In this document: positions 53,660-62,211 of the stretch, one piece after another
Position numbering within the stretch: the first letter of the stretch is position 1
How the letters are laid out: each line of letters starts with the position of its first letter
Source of the DNA: an uncultured Lachnospiraceae bacterium
GTDB taxonomy: Bacteria; Bacillota; Clostridia; Lachnospirales; Lachnospiraceae
DNA length: 64,000 nt
Assembly: GCA_934320845.1 (NCBI GenBank)
Contig: CAKRFU010000006.1
Coordinates: forward strand, 1 to 64,000
Direction: 5' to 3'
The notes under the pieces: model-generated
Database searches by the model: none
The model's input: the letters and a program-made list of their open reading frames with translations, nothing else
What the model was told of the DNA's origin: nothing
Translations under genes and position numbers: made by a program

Positions 53660-54929
53660 AGACTATTATTGTAAATGAAATATAGTTATCATTAGAATAT
53701 TTTTCATTGTCAAGAATTATTATGCCATCATTCTCATCTACGGTATTTTTTAACTTGTATAGACCTATTCCACGGTTGTGGCTGTCAGCATTTTTAGTTG
53801 AGTATCCTTTTTGAAATATGGATTCTCGAAATGTAGGAGTTATTACAGGTCCTTTATTTTTGATATTAAATATTATTTTGTCATTTTTAGTGTCTATTTC
53901 TATAAAAACGGTATCTCCCTCAGGTATTGCCTCAAGAGCATTATCCATTAATATTCCGTATAATTCTATCAGGGTGTATTCAGGAAGTGAAGTTGATAAA
54001 TTATAGTTTTTTATTTTTATTTGAACATTTTTTCCGGAAGCTTTTGCATCGGAAGACTTGCTAATAAGAAATCCGGCGACAAGTTTCAGGTTGATCTTTA
54101 AAAGTTCGAGTTTTGTATGATCTATCTCAGCATGTTTTTCAAAACTTTTAAGTGCTTTTGTAATAGAGTCATAATCTTCATATATAACAGGAAACATCTG
54201 AACTGCCTGTAAACAGTTATCAAAATCATGCTGGCGTATTCTGATATAATCTATAAGTTCCTGAACTATCGGCATATAGTGCTCATAGGATTCGAGTTCT
54301 TTTTTTGTATCATTAAATTCTTTTTGAAACAGAATGCCGTCAAAATTTACAAAGAGAATAAAAATAATCATAGTAAAAAGAATAATCAAATCCGCTGTAG
54401 ATGTTAGTTTTGCGGATATAACCACCTGAACTGCAAGTACGGCTATAAAAGTACATGCCCAGGCTGTTTTAATATAACTATTTAATGACATGAGAGTGGT
54501 GTACCATTTGTTCATGTCATTAAATCTGCTTGTAAGCAGTATTGCCGACATGGTTATTATAAGTATCAGAATATCAAACAAAAGTTTTGGGGAACTGCTA
54601 AAAGGACTTAAATTCAATATAAGTGTCATTATAATTTTCAGCAGCAAAATAGGAAGAAATGTTATGGTATAGAGAATGACTGTTTCGATTATTCGTTTTC
54701 TAAATATAAATAAGAGAGAAAGAATCATAAAACATACGCTGATAAACGGACGGGAAATGTCATTGGCAACAAAAAACTGCAGAGTTGCAGAAAGCAATAC
54801 TATAGGAATGGCTGCCAATATTTTAAAGCGGTATTTATATATACTTTGATTTGTGTATTTGAAGGCAAGTTCAAATACACAGATATATTGAATAAAAACT
54901 ACAAGTAAATTTAAAAAGTATGTCTCCAT
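53658..54929 (-). CDS. GHKL sensor histidine kinase, AgrC-like
   Basis: A 423-residue membrane kinase. Six hydrophobic helices occupy about residues 1-205, followed by the dimerisation/phosphate-accepting region with RQHDFDNCLQAV (His in RxxHDxxN) and a GHKL ATPase domain with DNALEA, RGIGLYKLKN. This is the AgrC/ComD-type layout that senses peptide signals. It is followed on the same strand by nothing and preceded by its LytTR partner gene. Confidence 0.92.
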   Translation of the reverse strand: METYFLNLLVVFIQYICVFELAFKYTNQSIYKYRFKILAAIPIVLLSATLQFFVANDISRPFISVCFMILSLLFIFRKRIIETVILYTITFLPILLLKIIMTLILNLSPFSSSPKLLFDILILIITMSAILLTSRFNDMNKWYTTLMSLNSYIKTAWACTFIAVLAVQVVISAKLTSTADLIILFTMIIFILFVNFDGILFQKEFNDTKKELESYEHYMPIVQELIDYIRIRQHDFDNCLQAVQMFPVIYEDYDSITKALKSFEKHAEIDHTKLELLKINLKLVAGFLISKSSDAKASGKNVQIKIKNYNLSTSLPEYTLIELYGILMDNALEAIPEGDTVFIEIDTKNDKIIFNIKNKGPVITPTFRESIFQKGYSTKNADSHNRGIGLYKLKNTVDENDGIIILDNEKYSNDNYISFTIIV

Positions 54930-54949
54930 AATTTATATCCTCATATATT

Positions 54950-55669
54950 TTAAAGGTGAAGTCGTTCCTCAATTATTTTTTTATGTTTTCTTCCGAGAGG
55001 AATGGAATGTTTGCCAACCTGTATGATAAATGTGGATTTATCATATGAATAAAAATGGTGCAGATTTATAATATATTTCCTGTGACACTGGACAAAATTG
55101 TCAGGGAATATATCTAACAGTTCATTTATAGTCATGTTTGCAAGCTTTATATGACTGTCATGGGTATAGATAACAGTTTCTTTGCTTGTGGATTCAATAT
55201 AGTCAATATCATCAAGAATGACATGCAGATACACACCATTACTGTCTTTTAAAGTGATTTTTTCTTTTTTCTTTTCTGTCTGTTCACCTATAATATAATC
55301 AAGTGTTTCAATTAGTTTGTACGCTGTGTATGGTTTCACAAGATATGAACTGCAGTGAAGTTCCTGCAGGGCAAAAAATATTCTGTCAGGAAGGGCAGTA
55401 AGATATACGATAGGGGCATATGTATATCTCTTGATGCTCCTTATATATTTTCCAAAATCAAGTCCGTCACAGTCAAGGTCATCTATGTAAGCAGTGTTGA
55501 GTTCGATATCAAGCAGGAACAAATCAAAATTTTGGGTTTCAATAAGGTTGCAGGCTTCCTTATATGTAGCCGCTGTATAGAAGAGCCAGTTGTTATAATG
55601 TTTCTCAAGTATTTTTGTAATTGCTTTTTGCTGCTCTGTATCATCTTCTAAAATAAGAACCTTAAACAT
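54950..55669 (-). CDS. LytTR-family response regulator, AgrA-like
   Basis: A 239-residue regulator: receiver domain (1-125) with LEDD acidic pocket, Asp54 in LLDIELN as phospho-acceptor and Lys in LVKPYTAYK; LytTR DNA-binding domain (140-239) ending in FVQCHRKYIINLHHFYSY and KHSIPLGRKHKKI. GGGGGA lies before the ATG. It controls target genes through direct repeats; a candidate site is in the facing gap at 55794-55827. Confidence 0.94.
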   Translation of the reverse strand: MFKVLILEDDTEQQKAITKILEKHYNNWLFYTAATYKEACNLIETQNFDLFLLDIELNTAYIDDLDCDGLDFGKYIRSIKRYTYAPIVYLTALPDRIFFALQELHCSSYLVKPYTAYKLIETLDYIIGEQTEKKKEKITLKDSNGVYLHVILDDIDYIESTSKETVIYTHDSHIKLANMTINELLDIFPDNFVQCHRKYIINLHHFYSYDKSTFIIQVGKHSIPLGRKHKKIIEERLHL

Positions 55670-55706
55670 TGTATTCCCCCATTAAAAATTATAATGTTAT
55701 ATTTAA

Positions 55707-55745
55707 GATGTTGGGGTCAAAAAGTATTTTGACCCTTGCATCATA
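55707..55745. repeat. GGGTCAAAA palindrome repeat, copy 1
   Basis: GGGTCAAAA-4-TTTTGACCC (55714-55735) flanked by GATGTTG and TTGCATCATA. Copy 2 at 60155 reads almost the same in the opposite orientation. Confidence 0.75.
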
Positions 55746-55793
55746 TTTAGGTATTAAGTATAGCATATATGTCTGTTTTTTTCAAAAAATTGA

Positions 55794-55827
55794 ATTTCAG
55801 ACCATAATATTTGCATTTCAGACCTTA
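55794..55827 (+). promoter_or_regulatory. Candidate LytTR-binding direct repeat
   Basis: ATTTCAGACCATA at 55794 and ATTTCAGACCTTA at 55815 are direct repeats with a 21-bp period, the spacing known for LytTR regulators (VirR, AgrA). The second repeat ends 14 bases before a -35, the right place for an activator. It lies beside the gene for a LytTR regulator. Confidence 0.6.
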
Positions 55828-55841
55828 TTTGGTGAAAAGTG

Positions 55842-55869
55842 TTGCATTTTGGGTGAAATCGGGTAAAAT
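55842..55869 (+). promoter_or_regulatory. Promoter facing the cysteine peptidase
   Basis: TTGCAT-16 bp-TAAAAT reads right. The transcript would begin near 55876, leaving a leader of about 400 bases before the peptidase ATG. Confidence 0.5.
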
Positions 55870-55875
55870 ATAACT

Positions 55876-56283
55876 CGTAAACAGTCATTGATTACTTTGG
55901 AGCAATGATTTGGGAGGTGGCTCCTTTGAGAATATGGTCGGGAAAAAAATATTTTCAAGGAAGAAAAAAAGGGTAGAAGAAAAAAAGGGTATTAGGAAAA
56001 GGGTATGTTGTTTTATTCATTGATGTAATGCCTCTCATACATATTTTGGATAAGACATCGAATAAATTAGAGTATATTGGGTTAATGGAAAAAGGGAGTT
56101 AGGAATATAATTTTTGGGTTTGGAAATGGTAAAATTGTTATAAAAACAGCAGTTTTGCCATTTCTTTTTTTGCAGAAAAAAGAAAACTGTGTGCTTTAAT
56201 AAAAATTTAATGGAAACTGGGGGAGTTTTGCTTTATACTGATAGTTGTCAAAGTTGAGGATGTATAGGAAAAGGAAATATTAT
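55876..56283 (+). other. Long structured leader before the cysteine peptidase
   Basis: This stretch has no clear long gene. TCATTG/CAATGA (55885-55908) and GGAGC/GCTCC (55899-55924) overlap, so they cannot form together; the second encloses a GGGAGG ribosome-like site. A tract of repeated AGAAAAAAAGGGTA follows (about 55961-56005). CAGTTTT and AAAACTG with TTCTTTTTT/AAAAAAGAA form a hairpin near 56150-56189. Two small frames (TTG 55926 and ATG 55934) start after the first structures. Confidence 0.4.
55934..56023 (+). CDS. Possible 29-residue basic peptide
   Basis: ATG 55934 opens a 29-codon frame rich in Lys and Arg that ends RVCCFIH. GGGAGG is about 16 bases upstream, farther than usual; a TTG at 55926 in another frame has the better spacing but gives only 16 codons. 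It could be a leader or signal peptide, or not translated. Confidence 0.25.
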   Translation: MVGKKIFSRKKKRVEEKKGIRKRVCCFIH

Positions 56284-57273
56284 ATGAGTTACAGAAGAAA
56301 GAAAAAGAAACCGTATTTATACAGGCTGATGCGTAAGATAAAGAGGACATTTAAAAGTTGGGCGAGAAGAAATCCGGCAAAAGCGAAAAAGTTTTATCTT
56401 ATTTCATCGTTAGTAATTATTATTATTGTGGTATGTGCCACACTGTCAATAATGGGAAAAATTCACAAAACGGGCAGAAAAACTTCTGGTGTGAATGACA
56501 TAAAAGTTACACAGAAGCCTGCTGCGGAGAAAACAGTGTCTCCAAATCCGACAATTAAGCCGTCGGAAAGCCAGACAGCAGCCCCAAAGCCGGCAGTGAG
56601 AAGGAAAGTGGATACAAGACAAATATATTCCTATTTGCAGGGACCGAGGTCGTGGAAGGAAAAAAGAGCGTGGTCAGGATATTGGGGACACACATATATG
56701 GATGGTGGAATGTTCGGTGCGTTTGGCTGTGGTCTGTGCTGTATGGCAAATGTTTATTCGTCTGTGACACCTTCTTATTATAAGGCTTCACCAGTTGATA
56801 TGTATAGATTTGCAAAGAAAAATACATCGTATTGGGGCGGAAGTGCGATAGACTGGCCATATATGGTAAAGGGAATGAGAAAAGCGGGAATACATTGCGG
56901 CGTAAAGAGAAAGCCTAAAAGATATTCGGCATTCAAAAGGGATATTTCGGCTTCAAAATGTGCGATTGTGCTTATAAGCAGCTATGATTCGACATGTTAT
57001 TGGAAACATACTCCAGGGCATTATGTGACGATATTTGCGTACAATAAGAATAATGACATGGTATTTCTTGCTGATTCGGGAGACCCTTCTCACAATCGAC
57101 ACTGGGTAAGTTTAAAGAAGATATATCGTTCATTGAAAAAGGCAAGCAGGTATCAGTATATCAGTGTGACAGGTTATAACAGAAATCAGGATACCTTCAG
57201 AAATAGGAGAGCACGCGGAAAATGGATAAGACCTGCTTATATGAAAAATGGACAAAACGCAAGAAGAAAATGA
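56284..57273 (+). CDS. Membrane-anchored papain-like (C39-type) cysteine peptidase
   Basis: A 329-residue protein. An extremely basic N-terminal arm (about 36 residues) precedes one membrane helix (37-57) and a Pro/Thr/Lys linker to about residue 110, so the catalytic domain is extracellular. FGCGLCCMA (Cys149) gives the catalytic Cys in a CG turn, TPGHYVTIFAYN the His (His246) and LADSGDP the Asp (Asp264), the order of C39/papain-like peptidases. No ABC exporter domain. ATG 56284 with AGGAAAAGGAAA upstream is preferred; TTG 56245 or ATG 56260 are possible. It faces a two-component system and may be its target. Confidence 0.82.
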   Translation: MSYRRKKKKPYLYRLMRKIKRTFKSWARRNPAKAKKFYLISSLVIIIIVVCATLSIMGKIHKTGRKTSGVNDIKVTQKPAAEKTVSPNPTIKPSESQTAAPKPAVRRKVDTRQIYSYLQGPRSWKEKRAWSGYWGHTYMDGGMFGAFGCGLCCMANVYSSVTPSYYKASPVDMYRFAKKNTSYWGGSAIDWPYMVKGMRKAGIHCGVKRKPKRYSAFKRDISASKCAIVLISSYDSTCYWKHTPGHYVTIFAYNKNNDMVFLADSGDPSHNRHWVSLKKIYRSLKKASRYQYISVTGYNRNQDTFRNRRARGKWIRPAYMKNGQNARRK

Positions 57274-57327
57274 TTGTTTTAATTTAAGTTAAACGGCAAT
57301 AGAAAATAATCTCAAGAGGATTTGAAA

Positions 57328-58221
57328 ATGAGCAGAAAAAAAGAATATGAAGAAAAGGAAAAACACGGTACTGCACAGTTTCCGGTAGGACTTCACAAGT
57401 TGACGTATCCGGCAGGAACTGATGTGATTTTTTATATTCATTGGCATCAGGAATTTGAATTTTTGGTGCTTACAGAGGGTAAAGTTTTATTTACCATAGA
57501 GAACAGAGAGTATATTATGACTCCGGGAGACATTGTATTTATAAATTCAAATTATCTTCACACGGCAAAAAGTGTATGCGATGGTGTGTGTTCTTTTTAT
57601 GCGGTTGATTTTTCTTATCAGGTTTTAAATGAGGATATACACAGTATTTTTTCAAAGAAATATATAAGACCTGTATTGAATGACAAATTTATATTTCCTG
57701 AGTTTATGCCGTTATGTGATGATGGCACAAATGGGTGGCAGAAAGACATAAGGAGGTATCTGCACGAGATAGATGAATGTCCGGAGCATGAACTTGAGCC
57801 TTTTGAACTTATGATAAGAAGCAGAATATATGCAATATGGGATATTATGACAAAAAACGGGATGCGTGCGCATAAGGATGATGATATTGAAAGCAGATAT
57901 TCAGAGAGACTTGAACCTGTTATAAAATACATAAAAGAGAATTATGCATATGAAATTACCCTTGCAGAATTAGCCGAAATTCTGCCGATGAGCGAGGGGC
58001 AGTTTAGCCGTGTGTTCAAGCAGACTATGAAAATGTCACCGATACAGTATCTTATGAGATACAGGATTTTACAAAGCTGTAAATTGCTGCAGGACACTGA
58101 CAAAAAAATTGGAGAAATCGCAAATTTATCTGGATTTAATAATATAAGCTATTTTAACAGGGTATTTTTAAACACGATAGGATGTACGCCGAAAGAATAT
58201 AGGGAAAACAGCAGTTATTGA
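57328..58221 (+). CDS. AraC-family transcriptional regulator
   Basis: A 297-residue regulator. The N-terminal cupin-like sensor domain (about 20-115, with IHWHQEFEFLVLTEGKV and VFINSNYLHTAKS) binds a ligand, probably a sugar. The C-terminal pair of HTH motifs (about 195-295) includes ITLAELAEILPMSEGQFSRV and the second with IGEIANLSGFNNISYFNRVF, ending in GCTPKEYR. ATG 57328 behind AGAGGA. It is followed by an HAD phosphatase and a glycosyltransferase. Confidence 0.93.
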   Translation: MSRKKEYEEKEKHGTAQFPVGLHKLTYPAGTDVIFYIHWHQEFEFLVLTEGKVLFTIENREYIMTPGDIVFINSNYLHTAKSVCDGVCSFYAVDFSYQVLNEDIHSIFSKKYIRPVLNDKFIFPEFMPLCDDGTNGWQKDIRRYLHEIDECPEHELEPFELMIRSRIYAIWDIMTKNGMRAHKDDDIESRYSERLEPVIKYIKENYAYEITLAELAEILPMSEGQFSRVFKQTMKMSPIQYLMRYRILQSCKLLQDTDKKIGEIANLSGFNNISYFNRVFLNTIGCTPKEYRENSSY

Positions 58222-58278
58222 TGAGGAGTATCAGTGCAGGGGCTGCGAGATAAATTATGGAAAGTGAGGGGAGATTGT

Positions 58279-58944
58279 ATGGTTAAGGAATACAATGATT
58301 TGATTGAAGCTGTTGACAGTGTAAAGTCAAAAAAGGCTGTTATCTTTGATATGGATGGCCTGATTTTTGATACAGAGAGAGTTTTCATGGAGCAGCTTGC
58401 AGTTGCTATGAAAGAACACGGTTATACTCTTACAAGAGACATCTATACAAATACGCTTGGGCTTGGAGGAAAGCAGCTTGTAAACTTTATGTATTCAGAG
58501 TTTGGAAGCGATTATCCATTTGAAGAGTGCGGCAGTAAAGCGCAGGAGAGGATGGCTGTTATATCTGATACGATAGGATTGTCGGTTAAGCCACAGATTA
58601 GGGAACTTTTGGAAAAATTGAAAGCCGATAAGATTAAGTGCGGGGTCGCTTCGTCTACAAAGTCCGAGCTTGTTAACAGGTATCTTAGTAAAGCAGGGCT
58701 TGACGGATATTTTGATGTTATTATTGGTGGAGAACAGGTTATGGTTTCAAAACCTGAGCCGGATATATTTATCTGTGCGTGTGAAAGACTTAATGTATCA
58801 CCGGGAAAGGCATTGGTTTTGGAAGACAGCGAAAACGGAATCAGGGCAGCAAGAGCGGCTGGAATACCGGTTATCTGCGTTCCTGACCTTAAAGAGCCTT
58901 CAAAAGAATGTGAGAGAATGGTTACTGCCATTGTAAGGAGATAA
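58279..58944 (+). CDS. HAD hydrolase, beta-phosphoglucomutase-like
   Basis: A 221-residue protein. Motif I FDMDGLIFDTE (about 23-33) is the beta-PGM/pseudouridine-phosphatase type, with cap domain, motif II ASSTKSELV and motif IV VLEDSENGIRAA, PVICVPD. ATG 58279 with GGGGAG is chosen; GTG 58234 behind GAGGAG would add 15 residues. It follows the AraC gene after 57 bases. Confidence 0.9.
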   Translation: MVKEYNDLIEAVDSVKSKKAVIFDMDGLIFDTERVFMEQLAVAMKEHGYTLTRDIYTNTLGLGGKQLVNFMYSEFGSDYPFEECGSKAQERMAVISDTIGLSVKPQIRELLEKLKADKIKCGVASSTKSELVNRYLSKAGLDGYFDVIIGGEQVMVSKPEPDIFICACERLNVSPGKALVLEDSENGIRAARAAGIPVICVPDLKEPSKECERMVTAIVRR

Positions 58945-58948
58945 AAAC

Positions 58949-60151
58949 TTGGAACAAACGGAAAAAAAGATAATCATCGTGACAAAGGGGAATGTATGTT
59001 ATGGCTCTACATCATATTTTGCAGAAAGGCTGAATGAGGAATTTGTAAGAGCAGGGAAAAAATCTTTTGTTATCAACATAAATACGAAAGCTGAGGCAGA
59101 GGAACTTACAAAGGATATAATAACAAATAAGAATGTAGCATGCATAATAGATTTCAATACGGATATATATGCATATGATGATATTTTTGATATAGAGGAT
59201 GATTACAGCAATACGGGATATATACCATTGTGGCATGTCATACTTGACCATCCTTTATACCATAATAGTGTTCTGAAGAATAAACTGCACGACATGAGAG
59301 TAATATGCCTTGACGAGACACATGCAGAACTTATAAGAAAATACTACAGTCATATAAGGAAAGTGTATGTAAAACCAATTCCGGCAGATACCGCACAAAA
59401 GCTTATACCGTATACAGAGAGAAAATTTGAGGTGTTGTTTACAGGGACATATACTTCATCACAGGATATAATAAATCTTGCACTAAAAAGCGGCGGAGAG
59501 AATATGGAAATATTTCAGAAAATGGCAGATTATCTTATAAACAATCCGTCAGATACAATAGAAACTGCATTTGAAAAATCAATTTCTGAAAAATCAGATG
59601 ATTTTGAAAAAAAATTTATGGATAAGCTTGAAATGAATTTTTATGCTGATATGTTTATAAGAGCCGTGATAAGAGAAGAATTGTTGATGGAGATGTTAAG
59701 AAGCGGCATAAATGTTGATATATTCGGACATGGCTGGGAAAGATTTATATTGAAATGCGATGAGGTACAAAAAAGAGAAGGAAAGTTTGAAGGGAAGATA
59801 AAACTTCATGGAGAAACAGATTATAAAAATCTGTGCAGCATTTATGCGGACAGTAAAATTGCGTTAAATGTACTTCCGTGGTTTAAGGCAGGTCAGCATG
59901 ACAGAATTTCGCTTGCAATGTGTAACGGCTGCGTTTGTGTGAGTGATGAAAGTGTATATCTTGAAGAAAAGTTTGTTGACGGTGAAGAAATGTTTATGTA
60001 CTCACTTGAAGATATGCATTATGCAGCGGAAATTGTAAAAAATTTGCAGGCACAGCACTTAGAAGCAGCAAAAGCGGCTGCAAAGGGTTATGCCCGCGCT
60101 GTAAAAGAATTAAGTTTCAAGAAGTATAGTGAAATATTTATGGCTGTATAA
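58949..60151 (+). CDS. CgeB-like glycosyltransferase family protein
   Basis: A 400-residue protein. The C-terminal part (about 245-400) is a glycosyltransferase 1-type domain: DIFGHGWERF, KLHGETDYKNLCSIYADSKI and LAMCNGCVCVSDES, with the family's Glu-rich end. The N-terminal domain (1-140) is Rossmann-like. CgeB-type proteins modify spore or cell-surface glycans. TTG start behind AAGGAGATA, five bases after the HAD stop. Confidence 0.85.
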   Translation: MEQTEKKIIIVTKGNVCYGSTSYFAERLNEEFVRAGKKSFVININTKAEAEELTKDIITNKNVACIIDFNTDIYAYDDIFDIEDDYSNTGYIPLWHVILDHPLYHNSVLKNKLHDMRVICLDETHAELIRKYYSHIRKVYVKPIPADTAQKLIPYTERKFEVLFTGTYTSSQDIINLALKSGGENMEIFQKMADYLINNPSDTIETAFEKSISEKSDDFEKKFMDKLEMNFYADMFIRAVIREELLMEMLRSGINVDIFGHGWERFILKCDEVQKREGKFEGKIKLHGETDYKNLCSIYADSKIALNVLPWFKAGQHDRISLAMCNGCVCVSDESVYLEEKFVDGEEMFMYSLEDMHYAAEIVKNLQAQHLEAAKAAAKGYARAVKELSFKKYSEIFMAV

Positions 60152-60154
60152 TTT

Positions 60155-60192
60155 AATGCAAGGGTCAAAATACCTTTTGACCCAAACATCAT
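60155..60192. repeat. GGGTCAAAA palindrome repeat, copy 2
   Basis: GGGTCAAAA-4-TTTTGACCC with flanks ATGCAA and AAACATCAT. It is nearly the reverse complement of copy 1 at 55707. It lies between convergent genes and may be a terminator or a dispersed repeat unit. Confidence 0.75.
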
Positions 60193-60203
60193 AATTTACA
60201 TGA

Positions 60204-60461
60204 TTAGAGAAATGGGCGCAAAAATTCGTATTGGCTTTTTTGTTTTGGAGGCAGCATTTCTATAAAAATATCAGTGAGAAGTTTATCTTCATTTGCTGTA
60301 AATGTTATGTTTTCACTTCTTAGTTTATCTTTCCAGTTTGACAATATCGGAAGGGCTTCACTTAGATTTTTTCCGTGAAGGGAATTGACGAGAAGCTCTA
60401 CCATATGTTGTTTATCCGGTTCCATCTGCATGAATGATTCATTGTTTTTCCAGTTATTCAT
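60204..60461 (-). CDS. Hypothetical small helical protein
   Basis: An 85-residue soluble helical protein. The end (DIFIEMLPPKQKSQYEFLRPF) resembles the end of the preceding protein (MEFLMSQLSPKQRTTFEQV). The start overlaps the previous gene by eight bases. No family assigned. Confidence 0.65.
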   Translation of the reverse strand: MNNWKNNESFMQMEPDKQHMVELLVNSLHGKNLSEALPILSNWKDKLRSENITFTANEDKLLTDIFIEMLPPKQKSQYEFLRPFL

Positions 60462-60948
60462 ATACGTTTTCTTCTCCTTTATTATTATTTTTGTTATTCA
60501 TTATATTGGTGACCTGTTCAAAGGTTGTGCGCTGCTTTGGAGAAAGCTGTGACATAAGAAATTCCATCATAAAGTTCTGGTTATCATTTTCACTGTATTC
60601 CTCTGTCTGCATGGCAGAGTGATTTTTTGTGAAATCCCTGTAGTTTTTAAAAAGCTCGTCAGCATGCAGAAAATTTAAAAGCATGCGTACAATCTCAGAC
60701 TCGGCGGGTGTGCAGTAGTCCTTTATGTTGAGAAGCAGTTTTTCATAAACTGCGGGAGCAGCAGGTATGTCAGCTTGTGCGGCACGAAGCGTCATGTCAT
60801 CATCATTTGATGAGACTTCGGATGCAAGGCAGAGAAGATTATCGGCCTGCAGAATTATTTCCATAGCCTTCTTGTTTTGGGGAGGAACATATGGAAGGGC
60901 AGCTTTAAGCATAGCCAAACGTCGTTGATGTTCATTTGAAAATTCCAA
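60454..60948 (-). CDS. Hypothetical helical protein
   Basis: A 164-residue protein of helices with Met- and Gln-rich patches, no signal peptide or membrane segment. It carries the same LxPKQ element as its neighbour. GGAGATT lies upstream of the ATG. It is followed by its coupled partner at 60461. Function unknown; small proteins of this look are common in Lachnospiraceae. Confidence 0.68.
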   Translation of the reverse strand: MEFSNEHQRRLAMLKAALPYVPPQNKKAMEIILQADNLLCLASEVSSNDDDMTLRAAQADIPAAPAVYEKLLLNIKDYCTPAESEIVRMLLNFLHADELFKNYRDFTKNHSAMQTEEYSENDNQNFMMEFLMSQLSPKQRTTFEQVTNIMNNKNNNKGEENVYE

Positions 60949-61124
60949 AATAAATCTCCTTTAAAGTGTTTTCTAAATTGAGTTTATGAGATATAATTTT
61001 TTTTATGCAGATATGTTGACAACAATATAAGGATTTATGTATATTTTTTTGTGGAACAGATTTTTGGGTGTATATTTGTTTCTGAATGAAAAAGACATTA
61101 TAGGTTAAGACTGGAGAAAAATAA

Positions 61125-62195
61125 ATGGCAAAAAAATTAATTGATTTAGTGGGAATAACAAAATCATATGGTGATAAGGTTATATTGGATGATATGAATT
61201 TATTCATGAATGAGAACAGATTTCTCACGCTTCTTGGTCCGAGTGGCTGTGGGAAAACTACTACACTTAGGATAATAGGTGGATTTGAGACACCTGATAA
61301 GGGTAAGGTTATATTTGACGGAAAAGATATAACAACCATGCCTCCGAATGAGAGAAATCTCAATACGGTATTTCAGAAGTATGCGTTATTTACACATATG
61401 AATATAGAGGAAAATATAGCATTTGGTCTTAAAATAAAAAATAAATCAAAATCATATATAAAAGATAAGATAAAATACGCATTGAAGCTTGTAAATCTTG
61501 ACGGTTTTGAAAAGCGTATGCCCGATTCGCTTTCTGGCGGACAGCAGCAGAGAATAGCTATAGCAAGAGCTATAGTAAATGAACCAAAAGTGCTGCTTTT
61601 AGATGAGCCTTTAGGTGCTCTCGATTTAAAGATGCGTCAGGATATGCAGTATGAGCTTATAAGACTGAAAAATGAACTAGGAATTACATTTATCTATGTT
61701 ACACATGATCAGGAAGAAGCTCTTACAATGTCAGATACGATTGTTGTTATGAATCAGGGCTATATACAGCAGATTGGAACTCCGGAAGATATATACAATG
61801 AACCGCAGAATGCATTCGTAGCTGACTTTATTGGAGAGAGCAATATTATAGCTGCAACAATGGTGAAAGATAAGGTTGTAGATATATTAGGAACAAAATT
61901 TGCCTGTGTTGATGAGGGATTTGGAACAAATAAACCTGTTGATGTTGTTATCAGACCTGAGGATATAGTTATAACCCAAAAGGATAAAGGAATTATAAAC
62001 GGCAGGGTCATATCGGCAATTTTTAAGGGTGTACATTATGAGATGGAGATTGACGCATGTGGCTTTGAATGGCTGGTTCACAGTACGGTTATGGCAGAGC
62101 CGGGAAAAGAAGTAGGATTGTGGGTTGACCCGTTCAATATACAGATAATGAATAAACCGGAATCCGAGGATGAAAAGGTGCTTGTTGAGGAATAG
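61125..62195 (+). CDS. potA: Spermidine/putrescine ABC transporter ATP-binding protein
   Basis: A 356-residue ATPase. Walker [10 protein letters not shown] (38-46), signature [14 protein letters not shown], Walker [13 protein letters not shown] and switch His in [15 protein letters not shown]-terminal TOBE domain (VVIRPEDIV) follows. The context of two PotB/PotC-type permeases and a PotD start makes polyamine import the likely role. GGAGAAAAATAA precedes the ATG. Confidence 0.95.
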   Translation: MAKKLIDLVGITKSYGDKVILDDMNLFMNENRFLTLLGPSGCGKTTTLRIIGGFETPDKGKVIFDGKDITTMPPNERNLNTVFQKYALFTHMNIEENIAFGLKIKNKSKSYIKDKIKYALKLVNLDGFEKRMPDSLSGGQQQRIAIARAIVNEPKVLLLDEPLGALDLKMRQDMQYELIRLKNELGITFIYVTHDQEEALTMSDTIVVMNQGYIQQIGTPEDIYNEPQNAFVADFIGESNIIAATMVKDKVVDILGTKFACVDEGFGTNKPVDVVIRPEDIVITQKDKGIINGRVISAIFKGVHYEMEIDACGFEWLVHSTVMAEPGKEVGLWVDPFNIQIMNKPESEDEKVLVEE

Positions 62196-62211
62196 AAAGG
62201 AGGAGACTTAC

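Noticed and set aside
55669..55866. 65-codon frame running right from the LytTR gene start
   Set aside because: It covers the palindromic repeat and regulatory direct repeats and has no ribosome site.
55870..56283. AgrD-type autoinducer or c-di-GMP riboswitch in the leader
   Set aside because: The small frame lacks the conserved Cys-ring and acidic tail, no agrB is near, and the riboswitch consensus is absent.
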